Below are positions 21,765-33,576 of a stretch of DNA of 64,000 nt, piece by piece (the first letter of the stretch is position 1; every line of letters begins with the position of its first letter). The notes beneath the pieces were generated by a model. That model did not search any database and had not been told where the DNA came from. It saw only the letters and a list, made by a program, of their open reading frames with translations. The translations under genes were made by a program, and so were the position numbers. The stretch comes from Manganibacter manganicus (GTDB lineage Bacteria; Pseudomonadota; Alphaproteobacteria; Rhizobiales; Rhizobiaceae): contig NZ_MDET01000015.1 in NCBI RefSeq assembly GCF_002075885.1, forward strand, positions 7,501-71,500, in the 5' to 3' direction.

Positions 21765-22364
21765 ATGGACAAGGAGAACGAAACCCGCAGGTCGATTGGA
21801 GCACGCCGCAATCCAGCCAGCGCGGAGGCGATCCTGGAGGCCGCCGAGGCGGTGCTTGCGGAGGCCGGCCATGCCGGCTTCTCCATCGAAGCGGTGGCGC
21901 GCCGCGCACGAGCGGGAAAGCCCACCATCTATCGGTGGTGGCCGTCAAAGACCGCGCTTCTGCTCGACGTCTACCAGCGCCAGAAGCGCTTTGCCTATCC
22001 CGACACCGGCAATATCGAGGAAGACATCGCTGCATTCCTGCACGCGCTGCTGGCGAACTGGCGCAACACCGCATCCGGGCCGATCTTCCGGTCGATCATC
22101 GCCGAGGCGCAATCCGACGAGAACGCGGCGAAAGCGCTTGCTGCCTATGCGGCGGACAGGCGCACCCAAACGGGAACGATGATCGAGCGGGCAAAGGCGC
22201 GCGGTGAGGTTGCCGCCGATGCCGACCCGGCGACGATCGCCGACCTCGTTTCATCTTTCGCCTGGTCGCATCTGCTGACTGGCCGTCTGGATGCCAACGA
22301 GACGAAGTTGAAAGCCGTGGCGCGCCTCATTGCACAGGGCATCGAGAAAAAAGGCGACACCTGA
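21765..22364 (+). CDS. TetR/AcrR family transcriptional regulator
   Basis: DNA-binding repressor. N-terminal helix-turn-helix: AILEAAEAVLAEAGHAGFSIEAVA then AGKPTIYRWWPSK, the TetR recognition helix with its YRWWPSK cap. The C-terminal region (FLHALLANWRNT to the end) is a TetR_C-type ligand and dimer domain. ATG 21765 is preferred to 21759 because the GGAG at 21755-21758 would overlap the latter. 199 residues. It is divergent from a small membrane protein gene, and two palindromes lie between them, so autoregulation and control of the neighbour are likely. Confidence 0.93.
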   Translation: MDKENETRRSIGARRNPASAEAILEAAEAVLAEAGHAGFSIEAVARRARAGKPTIYRWWPSKTALLLDVYQRQKRFAYPDTGNIEEDIAAFLHALLANWRNTASGPIFRSIIAEAQSDENAAKALAAYAADRRTQTGTMIERAKARGEVAADADPATIADLVSSFAWSHLLTGRLDANETKLKAVARLIAQGIEKKGDT

Positions 22365-22376
22365 GCCGGTGTCACC
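22347..22376 (-). terminator. Terminator of the ppiC gene
   Basis: Nine-bp arms with one mismatch, GGTGACACC / GGTGTCGCC on the minus strand, 6-base loop, followed by TTTTTT (22347-22352). It serves the parvulin gene; its 3' side overlaps the last codons of the convergent tetR. Confidence 0.7.
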
Positions 22377-22409
22377 TTCGAAAAATCCTATTCGGCCTTA
22401 AGGCAAGCC

Positions 22410-23321
22410 TTACTTGCCGCCCTCGGCCGCCTCGACGGCCTTGCGCAGATTCTCATCGGGAATCTCGACCTTGGCGGCGGCGCGCGCGTCCTTGACCATC
22501 GCGAAATACTTGTCCCGGATCACCAGCGACTTCACCTGGTCCTTGACCTTATCGAAAGCCGGCGGCTGTTTCTGGCGCTTGTCCTCGACCTTGATGATAT
22601 GCCAGCCGAACTGGGTCTTGACCGGCTCCTTGGTGTAGCTGCCGACAGCCAGCGCCTCAGCCGCCTTTTCGAATTCCGGCACCATCTGGCCGGGGCCGAA
22701 ATAACCGAGGTCGCCGCCATTGGCCTTGCCGCTCGGATCATTGGTGTGTTCGTTGGCGAGCTTCTGGAAATCGGCGCCGGTATCGAGCTGCTTGATGATC
22801 GCCTCGGCCTCTTCCTTGGTCTTCACGAGAATGTGACGGGCATGCACTTCGTTGACCGGCGGCTGGGCGGCGATCTCCTTTTCGTAGCGAGCCTTGATTT
22901 CATCATCCGTGATCTTGCCGAGAACGTCCTTCTCGACCACTTCGCCATGCAGCGCGCGCTCCTGCAGGAAGGCGGCGCGGCGCTGGAAGTCGGGATCCTT
23001 GTCGAGCCCTTCGGCCTTGGCCTTGGCGGCGAGCACCTTGATCTCGATCGCTGCCGAAAGCGCGGCGGCGCGGCGCTGCTCCGGCGGAAGCTGTGCAAAT
23101 TGCTGCGACAACTCGCCTTCGGCAAGCGTCAGGTCGCTTTCGGTAAGCTCCTGGCCATTGACGGTGGCGACGACAGCATTCGGATCAACCGGCTTTTCAG
23201 TCGCCGTGGCCGGGGCGGTAGCGGCCGCATCCTCGGCAAAAGCGGGAGACAGAACAAGGGCCGACAGCCCGACAGCCAGGCCAATGCCGGCAAGCGGGGC
23301 ACGGCGGGATGAAAACAGCAT
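22410..23321 (-). CDS. Parvulin-type peptidyl-prolyl isomerase, secreted
   Basis: Periplasmic PPIase of the PrsA/SurA/PpiC type that helps exported proteins fold. A signal peptide (MLFSSRRAPLAGIGLAVGL..SPAFA) is followed by a SurA_N-like helical region and the rotamase domain VHARHILVKTKEEAEAI, NGGDLGYFGPGQMVPEFE, TQFGWHIIKVEDKR (around 155-250), with the conserved His, Phe and Gly residues in place. ATG 23321 has GGAG 8 bases upstream. 303 residues. It is divergent from secA, as in related genomes, which links it to export. Confidence 0.95.
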   Translation of the reverse strand: MLFSSRRAPLAGIGLAVGLSALVLSPAFAEDAAATAPATATEKPVDPNAVVATVNGQELTESDLTLAEGELSQQFAQLPPEQRRAAALSAAIEIKVLAAKAKAEGLDKDPDFQRRAAFLQERALHGEVVEKDVLGKITDDEIKARYEKEIAAQPPVNEVHARHILVKTKEEAEAIIKQLDTGADFQKLANEHTNDPSGKANGGDLGYFGPGQMVPEFEKAAEALAVGSYTKEPVKTQFGWHIIKVEDKRQKQPPAFDKVKDQVKSLVIRDKYFAMVKDARAAAKVEIPDENLRKAVEAAEGGK

Positions 23322-23574
23322 GAACAAGTCTCCGGTGAGAATGGGAAGAAAGAAGCGTTAGGCTTTCAAATCAGCCAGAATATGGCGGAATTGCGCATGT
23401 CCGGCGGACCGCACGCGGCGTTGACATCAGTTCAGGCCCCTCTTATCTGTCCAACGACTTTGCGTCCAGAACCGTTTTTTGGGCGCTTTTCGGTGTTTCG
23501 TTGACGCAGCAGGGGAACGGCATAAGCCGCTACGTCGCCGCGCAACGCCTTGGATTGCAACGAAAGGGCCATGA

Positions 23575-26304
<2,730 letters not shown>

Positions 26305-26700
26305 GTGCCTGACCCAACAGTCGTTGCGAACGATCTACCGGCCAATGGATGGCCGGCCAGCTTCGTGTTCGACAAAGCAGGTGCATTGCGTCGTTCCTAC
26401 AGACGCCGATAAGCGGGATCGCCATCAACATGCATGGGAGAAGCCGCACCCGCCACCTATACCAGAGGTCCTGGATGTTGACACATTCAAGGCCGCCTCA
26501 ATCGCCGGCGCGGCCCATCCGGGCCACTCGGCTTTTGCGCCAACGGGCGCGGCGCGCGGTCGCGCGCTCCAACGGTCATTCAAAATGACCGTTGGTATTA
26601 TCCACGGTCACGACAGACTTTTCTATCTCGAAAGACCGGGCATGATGCTTTTACGGCCGTGCTTGTAACAACCGGCATCGAGGCGCGAAGTAGGGAGGGA
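26305..26700. other. secA to ECF-sigma intergenic region with perfect palindrome
   Basis: Nearly 400 bases with no gene I can support; short open frames here have no ribosome sites. It holds a CCGGCCA/TGGCCGG inverted repeat at 26338-26356 and a perfect 12-bp palindrome at 26569-26595. The promoter of the sigma-factor gene must lie near 26,600-26,690. Confidence 0.5.
26569..26595. repeat. Perfect 12-bp inverted repeat upstream of the sigma gene
   Basis: CCAACGGTCATT, loop CAA, then the exact complement AATGACCGTTGG. No T-run on either side, so not an ordinary terminator. It lies 106 bp before the sigma-factor start. Confidence 0.8.
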
Positions 26701-27249
26701 ATGAGTTCTGTGACCGGCAAGGACGAGGACGACCTTTCCCGTCTGTTGCGCGCGGCGGTCGCAGGCGATGAGCGTGCTTATGCCGACTTCCTGCATCGAA
26801 TCGCCGCACGGGTGCGAGGTTTTGCGCGGCGCAAGATCGTCAAGGGCGGCATCGATGCCGAGGACGTGGTGCAGGAAACCTTGCTGGCCATTCATCTGAA
26901 GCGTCATACCTGGCGAACCGACGCGCCGGTGCTGCCATGGGTTTACGCCATCGCCCGCTTCAAGCTGATCGACGCTTTCCGCCGACGGGGCCAACGCATC
27001 GAACTGGAAATCGGCGATTTCGTTGAAACACTTGCCGCTCCCCAACCAGCCGAGGCGGCAAGCGAACGCGACGTGACAAGGGCGCTCGACGGCCTGTCTC
27101 CCGGCCAGCGCTCCGTGGTTTCGGCAATCTCGGTGGAAGGACGGTCGATCGGTGAGACGGCGCGGCATCTGGGCATGAGCGAGACGGCGGTCAGGGTCGC
27201 GCTGCATCGCGGACTCAGCGCCATCGCCAAACGATTTGGACGGAACTGA
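26701..27249 (+). CDS. ECF-type RNA polymerase sigma factor
   Basis: Group 4 sigma-70 factor. Region 2: LLRAAVAGDERAYADFLHRI then DAEDVVQETLLAIHLKRHTW and WVYAIARFKLIDAFRRRGQR. Region 4: LSPGQRSVVSAISVEGRSIGETARHLGMSETAVRVALHRGL. ATG 26701 (MSSVTGKDED) directly follows GGGAGGGA; 182 residues, typical. The next gene, one base on, encodes a six-helix DUF1109/NrsF-type protein, so this is most likely an ECF pair of the SigF/NrsF type, which in Caulobacter and Bradyrhizobium answers metal or oxidative stress (known for the family; the signal here is inference). Confidence 0.93.
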   Translation: MSSVTGKDEDDLSRLLRAAVAGDERAYADFLHRIAARVRGFARRKIVKGGIDAEDVVQETLLAIHLKRHTWRTDAPVLPWVYAIARFKLIDAFRRRGQRIELEIGDFVETLAAPQPAEAASERDVTRALDGLSPGQRSVVSAISVEGRSIGETARHLGMSETAVRVALHRGLSAIAKRFGRN

Positions 27250-27250
27250 C

Positions 27251-27889
27251 GTGAAGACGCGAGATCTCATAAAGGCGCTCGAAGCCGACACAGCCAGACC
27301 GAGACTGGCCAGCGGCATTATCTGGCCGCTGGCAGGCGGTGCAGCGGTGCTGGTCGCGGCGGTGGTGTTCTTCGCGACCATCGGCCCTCGTTCCGATATC
27401 GGCGATGCGATGGAAACGGTGCGCGTCCAGTTCAAGTTCGTCTATACGCTGGCGCTGGCAGCGAGCGCGCTGCCGATTGTCCTGGCCAGCGCACGGCCTG
27501 GGTCATCGCCCTGGCATCTGGCGCCGTGGCTGCTGGCCGCGCCGCTTTTGCTTGCCGGCGCGGTGGCGACCGAATTGATTGCCGTTCCGTCGCAGGAGTG
27601 GGCCGTCCGCCTGATCGGCAAGAACTGGTTCTATTGCATGATGCTCATACCGCTGATCGGCATCGGGCCGCTGGCGATCATTCTCGCGACCCTGCGGCAT
27701 GGCGCGCCGACACGCCCGATATTCTCGGGCGCCGTCGCCGGGTTGCTCGCCAGCGGGCTCGCGGCAACCTTCTATGCCGCCCATTGCACGGACGACTCGC
27801 CGCTTTTCGTGGCCGTCTGGTACACGATCGGCTTCGCCGTTCTGACGGGGCTGGGTGCGCTGGGAGGGCGCTTGTTTCTACGCTGGTGA
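27251..27889 (+). CDS. NrsF-type (DUF1109) anti-sigma factor
   Basis: Inner-membrane partner of the preceding sigma factor. Begins (GTG) KTRDLIKALEADTARP, the DUF1109 start, and has six hydrophobic helices between residues 25 and 210. Two cysteines near or in membrane segments (NWFYCMMLI, AAHCTDDSP) match the Cys positions proposed as metal/redox sensors in NrsF proteins. GTG 27251 lies one base after the sigma stop; an ATG at 27236 would overlap the sigma gene and adds residues not seen in the family. 212 residues. Confidence 0.9.
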   Translation: MKTRDLIKALEADTARPRLASGIIWPLAGGAAVLVAAVVFFATIGPRSDIGDAMETVRVQFKFVYTLALAASALPIVLASARPGSSPWHLAPWLLAAPLLLAGAVATELIAVPSQEWAVRLIGKNWFYCMMLIPLIGIGPLAIILATLRHGAPTRPIFSGAVAGLLASGLAATFYAAHCTDDSPLFVAVWYTIGFAVLTGLGALGGRLFLRW

Positions 27890-27992
27890 GACGGGAAACT
27901 TGGGCTTTACTGAACCGGCAGAACTGCTCTATCTCGTTGTTTTAGCCGCACTTCCGGACGCAAAACCGCTTCACACTTTTGCTGGAAATGCT

Positions 27993-28871
27993 TCAACGCG
28001 TCGGGACCGGATGTTCGCCGCGATAATCGTAGAAACCGCGCCCGGTCTTGCGGCCGAGCCATCCGGCTTCGACATATTTCACCAATAGCGGGCATGGCCG
28101 ATATTTCGAATCCGACAGGCCCTCATGCAGCACCTGCATGATCGAAAGGCAGGTATCGAGGCCGATGAAATCGGCGAGTTGCAGCGGCCCCATCGGATGA
28201 TTGGCGCCGAGCTTCATGGCGGTATCGATGGCGTCCACCGTGCCGACGCCCTCATAGAGCGTGTAGATCGCCTCGTTGATCATCGGCAAAAGAATGCGGT
28301 TGACGATGAAGGCCGGGAAATCCTCCGAAACCGTGATCGCCTTGTCGAGCCGGGTGACGTAGGCCTTTGCCGATTCAAACGTCGCATCCTCGGTGGCAAT
28401 ACCGCGCACCAGTTCGACCAGTTTCATCACCGGCACCGGATTCATGAAATGAATGCCGATGAAACGCTCCGGCCGGTCGGTCTGCGACGCAAGACGCGTG
28501 ATCGAGATCGACGAGGTGTTGGTGGCGAGGATCGCCTCCGGATTGAGAAGCGGGCAAAGCTGCGCAAAGATCTTGCGCTTGACGGTTTCGTCCTCGGTCG
28601 CGGCTTCGACCACGAGATCGGCAGCAGCCAGATCGGCCATCGTGGCGGCAGCCGAGATATGAGCCATGGCGTCCTTGCGCGTGCTCTCTTCCAACTTACC
28701 CGAGCCGACCTGGCGGGCCATATTGCCGCTGATGGTGGCGATGCCCTTTTCGACACTGGCCGCGGAGACATCGTAAAGCAGCACGTTGAAACCCGCCAAG
28801 GCCGAGACATGAGCAATGCCGCTGCCCATCTGGCCCGCACCGACAATACCGATTGTCTCGATCTTGCTCAT
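27993..28871 (-). CDS. 3-hydroxybutyryl-CoA dehydrogenase
   Basis: NAD-dependent L-3-hydroxyacyl-CoA dehydrogenase. N-terminal Rossmann motif [15 protein letters not shown]; catalytic region [21 protein letters not shown] with the His of GIHFMNP; C-terminal helical domain ends [14 protein letters not shown] (here [13 protein letters not shown]). 292 residues, exactly family length. It follows etfB-etfA on the same strand, so beta-oxidation or butyryl-CoA metabolism is fed into the electron-transfer flavoprotein. Confidence 0.96.
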   Translation of the reverse strand: MSKIETIGIVGAGQMGSGIAHVSALAGFNVLLYDVSAASVEKGIATISGNMARQVGSGKLEESTRKDAMAHISAAATMADLAAADLVVEAATEDETVKRKIFAQLCPLLNPEAILATNTSSISITRLASQTDRPERFIGIHFMNPVPVMKLVELVRGIATEDATFESAKAYVTRLDKAITVSEDFPAFIVNRILLPMINEAIYTLYEGVGTVDAIDTAMKLGANHPMGPLQLADFIGLDTCLSIMQVLHEGLSDSKYRPCPLLVKYVEAGWLGRKTGRGFYDYRGEHPVPTR

Positions 28872-28920
28872 GACGCAATCCCGTTCAACGCCTGAAGTAC
28901 CGTTGTGCAGCGCACACTAA

Positions 28921-28952
28921 GAGGGCGAGGCGTTTTCGTCCACCCCGCCCTC
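28921..28952 (-). terminator. Possible terminator of etfA
   Basis: Inverted repeat GAGGGCGAGG / CCCCGCCCTC, 9 of 10 paired, 12-base loop, between etfA and the dehydrogenase gene. The T-run on the minus strand is poor (TTAGTG), so it may instead be a transcript-stabilising hairpin. Confidence 0.4.
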
Positions 28953-28981
28953 ATAATTCTAATGCCAATCTTCCAAAGGCG

Positions 28982-29911
28982 TCAAAGCGCCTTTTGCAAT
29001 TCCGGCAAGACGACGAACAGATCGCCGACGATGCCATAATCGGCGACCTGGAAGATCGGTGCTTCCTCGTCCTTGTTGATGGCGACGATCACCTTGGAAT
29101 CCTTCATGCCGGCAAGATGCTGGATAGCGCCCGAGATGCCGCAGGCGATGTAGAGATCGGGGGCAACCACCTTGCCGGTCTGGCCGACCTGCCAGTCGTT
29201 CGGCGCATAGCCGGCGTCGACCGCCGCGCGGCTGGCGCCAACGGCGGCACCCAGCTTGTCGGCAACCGGCAGGATAACTTCCTGGAACTTTTCGGCGGAA
29301 CCCAGCGCCCGGCCGCCGGAAATGATGATCTTGGCCGAGGTGAGTTCGGGCCGATCGCTCTCGGAAAGCTTGTTCTCGATGAATGTGGACAGGCCGGGAT
29401 TGGCCGCGGGCTGCACGGTTTCCACGGCAGCAGAACCGCCCTCTTCCGCCGACTGGAAGGCAGCCGTACGCACGGTGACGACCTTCTTGGCGTCGGTCGC
29501 CTGCACCGTCTGGATGGCGTTGCCGGCATAGATCGGCCGCTTGAAGGTGTCGGGCGAAACGACCTCGATGATCTCGGAAACCTGCGCCGTATCCAGAAGC
29601 GCGGCCACGCGCGGCATGACGTTCTTGCCCGTCGAAGTGGCCGCGGCGATCAGCACATCGTAGTTCGGCGCCAGGGACACGATCAGCGCGGACGTCGGCT
29701 CGGCCAGACGCTCGGCCAGTTCGTCGGCCTCGGCCAACAACACCTTGCGCACGCCCTTGAGCTTGGCGGCTTCGTCAGCGGCGGGTTTGGCGCCCTTGCC
29801 GGCGACCAGAACGTCGATGTCCGAACCGATCTTGAGCGCGGCCGAAAGTGTCTTGGCGGTCTGGTCGGAAAGCGAAGCATTGTCGTGTTCGGCGATCAGA
29901 AGAATTGCCAT
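28982..29911 (-). CDS. etfA: Electron transfer flavoprotein, alpha subunit
   Basis: Large subunit of the FAD/AMP heterodimer that takes electrons from acyl-CoA and other dehydrogenases to ETF:ubiquinone oxidoreductase. The FAD-binding C-terminal domain is clear: [37 protein letters not shown], then [20 protein letters not shown] and [13 protein letters not shown]. 309 residues, normal. It follows etfB on the same strand with about 200 bp between them, filled by an inverted repeat pair, an unusual gap for this gene pair. Confidence 0.97.
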   Translation of the reverse strand: MAILLIAEHDNASLSDQTAKTLSAALKIGSDIDVLVAGKGAKPAADEAAKLKGVRKVLLAEADELAERLAEPTSALIVSLAPNYDVLIAAATSTGKNVMPRVAALLDTAQVSEIIEVVSPDTFKRPIYAGNAIQTVQATDAKKVVTVRTAAFQSAEEGGSAAVETVQPAANPGLSTFIENKLSESDRPELTSAKIIISGGRALGSAEKFQEVILPVADKLGAAVGASRAAVDAGYAPNDWQVGQTGKVVAPDLYIACGISGAIQHLAGMKDSKVIVAINKDEEAPIFQVADYGIVGDLFVVLPELQKAL

Positions 29912-29954
29912 TTTCTTGTTCCTTGTCCCTTTGCGTCGCGGCGCTTGCCCCTTG

Positions 29955-30102
29955 TGCGTCCTTCGAGGCTCGCCCTTCCGGCTCGCACCTCAGGATGAGG
30001 GCGGTTGATTGCATGCCTGAAATGTGGGTTTCGGCTGCCCCGATGAAGAGCCGCGCCAGTCCTCACCCTGAGGTGCGAGCGCGGCGAGCCTCGAAGGGCG
30101 CA
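29955..30102. repeat. Inverted pair of rhizobial intergenic repeats
   Basis: Two copies of one roughly 45-bp unit in opposite orientation: TGCGTCCTTCGAGGCTCGCC... ending CCTCAGGATGAGG (29955-30000), and CCTCACCCTGAGGTGCGAGC... ending CCTCGAAGGGCGCA (30061-30102). Together they form a long imperfect hairpin in the etfB-etfA gap. The unit looks like a common Mesorhizobium/Rhizobium repeat. Confidence 0.85.
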
Positions 30103-30108
30103 CCTGAA

Positions 30109-30858
30109 TTACAGAACCCCCGCTTCGTTCTTGAGCTTGTCCACTAGTTCGGCCACCGATCCGACCTTGACGCCCGCCTTGCGGCCGCCCGGCTCCTCGG
30201 TCTTGAGCACCTTGAGGCGCGGCGAAACGTCGGCGCCGAAATCGGCCGGGCTCTTTTCGTCCAGCGGCTTTTTCTTGGCCTTCATGATGTTGGGCAGCGA
30301 GGCATAGCGCGGCTGGTTGAGCCTGAGGTCGGCGGTCATGATCGCCGGCATTTTGAGCTCGAGCGTCTGCAAGCCGCCATCGACCTCGCGCGTCACCTTG
30401 GCGACGTCGCCGGCCAGTTCGATCTTCGAAGCAAAGGTGCCCTGCGACCAGCCGAGCAGCGCCGCCAGCATCTGGCCGGTCTGGTTCGAATCATCGTCGA
30501 TCGCCTGCTTGCCGAGAATGACAAGGCCCGGCTTTTCCGCCTCGACCACGCCCTTCAGCACCTTGGCGACGCCGAGCGGTTCAGCCGCTTCGTCGGTCTT
30601 GACCAGAATGGCGCGGTCGGCGCCCATCGCGAGCGCGGTGCGCAGCGTCTCGGCGGCCTGTGCCGGGCCGATCGAAACCACGACGATCTCCTCGACCTTG
30701 CCGGCTTCCTTGAGCCGGATCGCCTCTTCCACCGCGATCTCGTCGAACGGGTTCATCGCCATCTTCACATTGGCAAGCTCGACGCCCGAGCCGTCGGCCT
30801 TCACCCGCACCTTGACGTTGGCGTCAACAACCCGCTTCACGGGCACGAGGATCTTCAT
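30109..30858 (-). CDS. etfB: Electron transfer flavoprotein, beta subunit
   Basis: Small ETF subunit that binds AMP. ATG 30858 starts [19 protein letters not shown], the family N-terminus; the signature [21 protein letters not shown] is present, followed by the recognition loop region with [21 protein letters not shown], where acyl-CoA dehydrogenases dock. 249 residues. Upstream partner of etfA. Confidence 0.97.
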   Translation of the reverse strand: MKILVPVKRVVDANVKVRVKADGSGVELANVKMAMNPFDEIAVEEAIRLKEAGKVEEIVVVSIGPAQAAETLRTALAMGADRAILVKTDEAAEPLGVAKVLKGVVEAEKPGLVILGKQAIDDDSNQTGQMLAALLGWSQGTFASKIELAGDVAKVTREVDGGLQTLELKMPAIMTADLRLNQPRYASLPNIMKAKKKPLDEKSPADFGADVSPRLKVLKTEEPGGRKAGVKVGSVAELVDKLKNEAGVL

Positions 30859-31042
30859 TGCGCTTCTCACCTCTCAAGACGTTTCGGGTGCGCTATAGCA
30901 GCGCCAAACCTTGCACATTTGTCGAATGCCGACATTTTACGCGGAAATTCCAGCATTCGACCGTCTTGACGGCGAAAGCGTTCTCCGCAGGCGGGCGGAA
31001 CCTAGAGACGGGCAAGGTGCCCGTCAATATCCAGCGGCAAGC

Positions 31043-31834
31043 CTAATCGGTTGAATCAAGGCTGTTGGCGCTGGCCTGCCCAAAGCGGTGGTTTTGCAGA
31101 CGGTATCCCTCCTCGTCAGGCGGCTTTTTACGAACGGCACGCGGGGTGACGATCTCCTTGTCCAGCAGCGGCGCGTGCTGGCGCCGCAACACCAGAACCA
31201 GGATCGCGCCGGCAATGATGCCGCCGATATGGCACGCCCAGGAGATTCGGTCGTCGCCGCCGAGGGCAAACATGGCGAATTGCAACAGGATCCACAGCGC
31301 AAGCAGCAAATAGGCCGGGATGCGCAGCGGAATGCGGAAGAAGGCGAGTATCCAGATCTTCACGCGCGGATGCAGGATGAGATACGCCGTCACGACACCG
31401 GCAATCGCACCGGAAGCTCCGATCAGCGGCGCTTGCGAATCCGGCGCCACCCAGCCGTGAAAGACGGCGCCGGCGACAGCGCAGGCCAGATAGAAGACCA
31501 GAAAACGCAGATGGCCGAGCGCATCCTCGACATTGTCGCCGAACACCCAAAGGAACAGCATATTGCCGCCCAGATGAAAGATGTCGGCGTGGAGAAAAGC
31601 ATAGGTCAGGTAATTGAAACCGTCGGGCACGACGACGAATTCCGGCCCCAGCACCGCGGTGTGATGGGCAACGGAAGGGATAAAGCCGAGACCCAGCACG
31701 GCAGCATTGGTGAAGTTGTCGCCGCCGGCCAGAGTCGCCAGGTAGACGATGACGTTGGCGGCGATCAGCCCGATCGTCACATATTGCAGTTTGATGTGGT
31801 GCAGGCTGTTGGCATCGTGAAGCGGGATGAACAT
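31043..31834 (-). CDS. Rhomboid family intramembrane serine protease
   Basis: Inner-membrane protease with seven hydrophobic segments. The catalytic serine is in the GASGAIAGV motif (GxSG) and the partner His in SWACHIGGIIAG; an HLGGNMLFLWVFG motif marks the second helix (oxyanion His/Asn). 263 residues; the polar C-terminus after the last helix (TPRAVRKKPPDEEGYR) is cytoplasmic. Substrates unknown. It lies just after the adenosyltransferase gene on the same strand. Confidence 0.94.
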   Translation of the reverse strand: MFIPLHDANSLHHIKLQYVTIGLIAANVIVYLATLAGGDNFTNAAVLGLGFIPSVAHHTAVLGPEFVVVPDGFNYLTYAFLHADIFHLGGNMLFLWVFGDNVEDALGHLRFLVFYLACAVAGAVFHGWVAPDSQAPLIGASGAIAGVVTAYLILHPRVKIWILAFFRIPLRIPAYLLLALWILLQFAMFALGGDDRISWACHIGGIIAGAILVLVLRRQHAPLLDKEIVTPRAVRKKPPDEEGYRLQNHRFGQASANSLDSTD

Positions 31835-31865
31835 CGACGCTTTCTGTCGTCAACTCGGTGATCGG

Positions 31866-32447
31866 TCAGCGGTTCTCGCCAGGCACCCATAGCACATCGG
31901 CGTTGCCATTGTCATTGACCGTGCGCGCGGCGACGAAAAGCAGGTCCGAGAGACGATTGATATATTTCAGGCCTTCACGGTTGACATGCTCAGCGGGATT
32001 TTCAGCCAACGCGACCATGATGCGCTCGGCACGACGCGCCACGGTGCGCGCAAGATGCAGCGCGGCGGCTGCGGGCGAGCCGCCGTTCAGCACGAAGGAG
32101 CGCAGCGGCTGAAGATTCCTGTTCAGCGCGTCGATATCCTTTTCAAGCCGCTCGACCTGGGATGCGACGATCCGCAACGGCTCGTAACCGAGCGGCTTGC
32201 CCTCGTCGGGCGTGGCGAGATCGGCGCCAAGATCGAACAGATCGTTCTGAACGCGCCCGAGCATGGCGTCGATCTCCGGATAGGCAGCGCCGGTATGCAC
32301 GCGCGCCATGCCGATGCAGGCATTAGCCTCGTCCACGGTGCCGCACGCTTCGATGCGCGGATCGGCCTTCGAGCGCCGGGCGCCGCTACCGAGACCGGTC
32401 GTGCCGTTATCGCCGGTGCGGGTGTAGATCTTGTTCAGCTTGACCAT
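31866..32447 (-). CDS. Cob(I)yrinic acid a,c-diamide adenosyltransferase, PduO type
   Basis: Transfers the adenosyl group from ATP to cob(I)alamin to make coenzyme B12. PduO-type signatures: N-terminal KIYTRTGDNGTTGLGSGARRSK (ATP loop), GTVDEANACIG, and the C-terminal RRAERIM and YINRLSDLLFVAARTVN. ATG 32447 gives 193 residues; upstream open frame is read-through. No cobalamin riboswitch is visible in the short upstream gap, which makes sense for a salvage enzyme embedded in an operon-like row with the twin-helix protein upstream. Confidence 0.95.
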   Translation of the reverse strand: MVKLNKIYTRTGDNGTTGLGSGARRSKADPRIEACGTVDEANACIGMARVHTGAAYPEIDAMLGRVQNDLFDLGADLATPDEGKPLGYEPLRIVASQVERLEKDIDALNRNLQPLRSFVLNGGSPAAAALHLARTVARRAERIMVALAENPAEHVNREGLKYINRLSDLLFVAARTVNDNGNADVLWVPGENR

Positions 32448-32476
32448 TGCAATACTCTTCGATGACCCGATGCGGG

Positions 32477-32668
32477 TTACTTGCGGGTGAAAAAGACAGC
32501 GAGAAGGATCAGCACGATGGCGATGAACTGCAACAGGACACGCGCCTGCATCAGCTTGTTCGACGTCGAGCCGGACCCTCCTTTCATCATGTTGACCAAT
32601 CCCCGGACAAGGACCACCACAACGGCGGCCATGAAGATGGCGGCAAGAAATTTGAAGGTGAAAGCCAT
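32477..32668 (-). CDS. Twin transmembrane-helix protein (HIG1-like)
   Basis: 63 residues, MAFTFKFLAAIFMAAVVVVL then a GLVNMMKGGSGS turn and LLQFIAIVLILLAVFF ending TRK. Two hydrophobic helices joined by a short Gly/Ser loop are the layout of the HIG1/twin-transmembrane family common in alphaproteobacteria, sometimes associated with respiratory supercomplexes. It lies 29 bp before the adenosyltransferase gene on the same strand. Family call is from architecture plus wide conservation in rhizobia; function unknown. Confidence 0.85.
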   Translation of the reverse strand: MAFTFKFLAAIFMAAVVVVLVRGLVNMMKGGSGSTSNKLMQARVLLQFIAIVLILLAVFFTRK

Positions 32669-32691
32669 GGGTGCATTCCGTTCGATTGCGG

Positions 32692-33576
32692 TCAGACGTT
32701 CCTGGCAAGAACGCGATAAAGCAGAGACGCCGGCAGAAGGCGCCTGAGCAGAACGCCAGCCTTGGCAGGCACCGTTACCACATAATGCGGGCGGGGGCGC
32801 CGCGACAGAAGTGCGTGCCGCAATGCCCTGTATACCACATCGGGATTCGCCTGCATGGATGAATGGCCGGCACCGGCACGCAATTGCTCCAGTTGTTTGC
32901 GATAGCCGGCCTTGTGGACCGATCCGGCATAATCGACGTGTTTCAGGAACCAGCTCATTCCATTCCTGTGAATATCGGAGACAACAGGCCCCGGCTCGAT
33001 CAGCGACACATGGACGCCGCTGTCCACGAGTTCCTGCCGCAGGCTCAGCATCAGGCCCTCGACCGCATATTTCGAGGCGCAATAGGCACCGCGAAAGCGC
33101 GCCGGCATCATCCCGAGGATGGATGAACAGTGAACCAGCCGGCCGTGACCCTGGGCACGCATGACCGGAATAATTCGCCGCGTCAGATCGTGCCAGCCAA
33201 AGACATTGGCCTCGAACTGTTCGCGCAGTGCTTCTACCGGAAGATCCTCGACCGCTCCGGCCTGGGCGTGGGCGCCGTTGTTGTAGAGCGCGTCGAGGCG
33301 ACCGCCCGTGCGTTCCAGCACGGCGGTGACGAGCGCGGCGATCGATTCCGGCTCACGATAATCGAGATAGAAGGCCTCGACCCCCTCGGCTCTAAGTACC
33401 GCTATGTCCTTTTCCTTGCGAGCGGTGGCAAAAACCCGCCAGCCATCAGCCTTCAAGGCGCGGGTACAATAGGCGCCGATGCCCGATGATGCACCCGTAA
33501 GGAGGATCGTACGCAATTCGCTAAAGACCGAACATTGCCATGCCGAGGCTTGCCATTTGTGATCATCCCTTCCCAT
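32692..33576 (-). CDS. Short-chain dehydrogenase/reductase (SDR)
   Basis: Classical SDR: NAD(P) motif TGASSGIG, NNGA in place of NNAG, active-site Ser in HCSSILGM, and YCASK (YxxxK). The C-terminal extension ends with a hydrophobic/basic segment (VLLRRLLPASLLYRVLARNV), suggesting membrane association. The start is uncertain: the first ATG (33576) overlaps the divergent yihY-like frame, and a TTG shortly before RTILLTGASSGIG would be the more family-like start. Substrate unknown. Confidence 0.9.
   Translation of the reverse strand: MGRDDHKWQASAWQCSVFSELRTILLTGASSGIGAYCTRALKADGWRVFATARKEKDIAVLRAEGVEAFYLDYREPESIAALVTAVLERTGGRLDALYNNGAHAQAGAVEDLPVEALREQFEANVFGWHDLTRRIIPVMRAQGHGRLVHCSSILGMMPARFRGAYCASKYAVEGLMLSLRQELVDSGVHVSLIEPGPVVSDIHRNGMSWFLKHVDYAGSVHKAGYRKQLEQLRAGAGHSSMQANPDVVYRALRHALLSRRPRPHYVVTVPAKAGVLLRRLLPASLLYRVLARNV

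Noticed and set aside
32448..32476. Cobalamin riboswitch upstream of the adenosyltransferase gene
   Set aside because: The gap is only 29 bp and holds no B12-box; the gene follows a small membrane protein gene directly.
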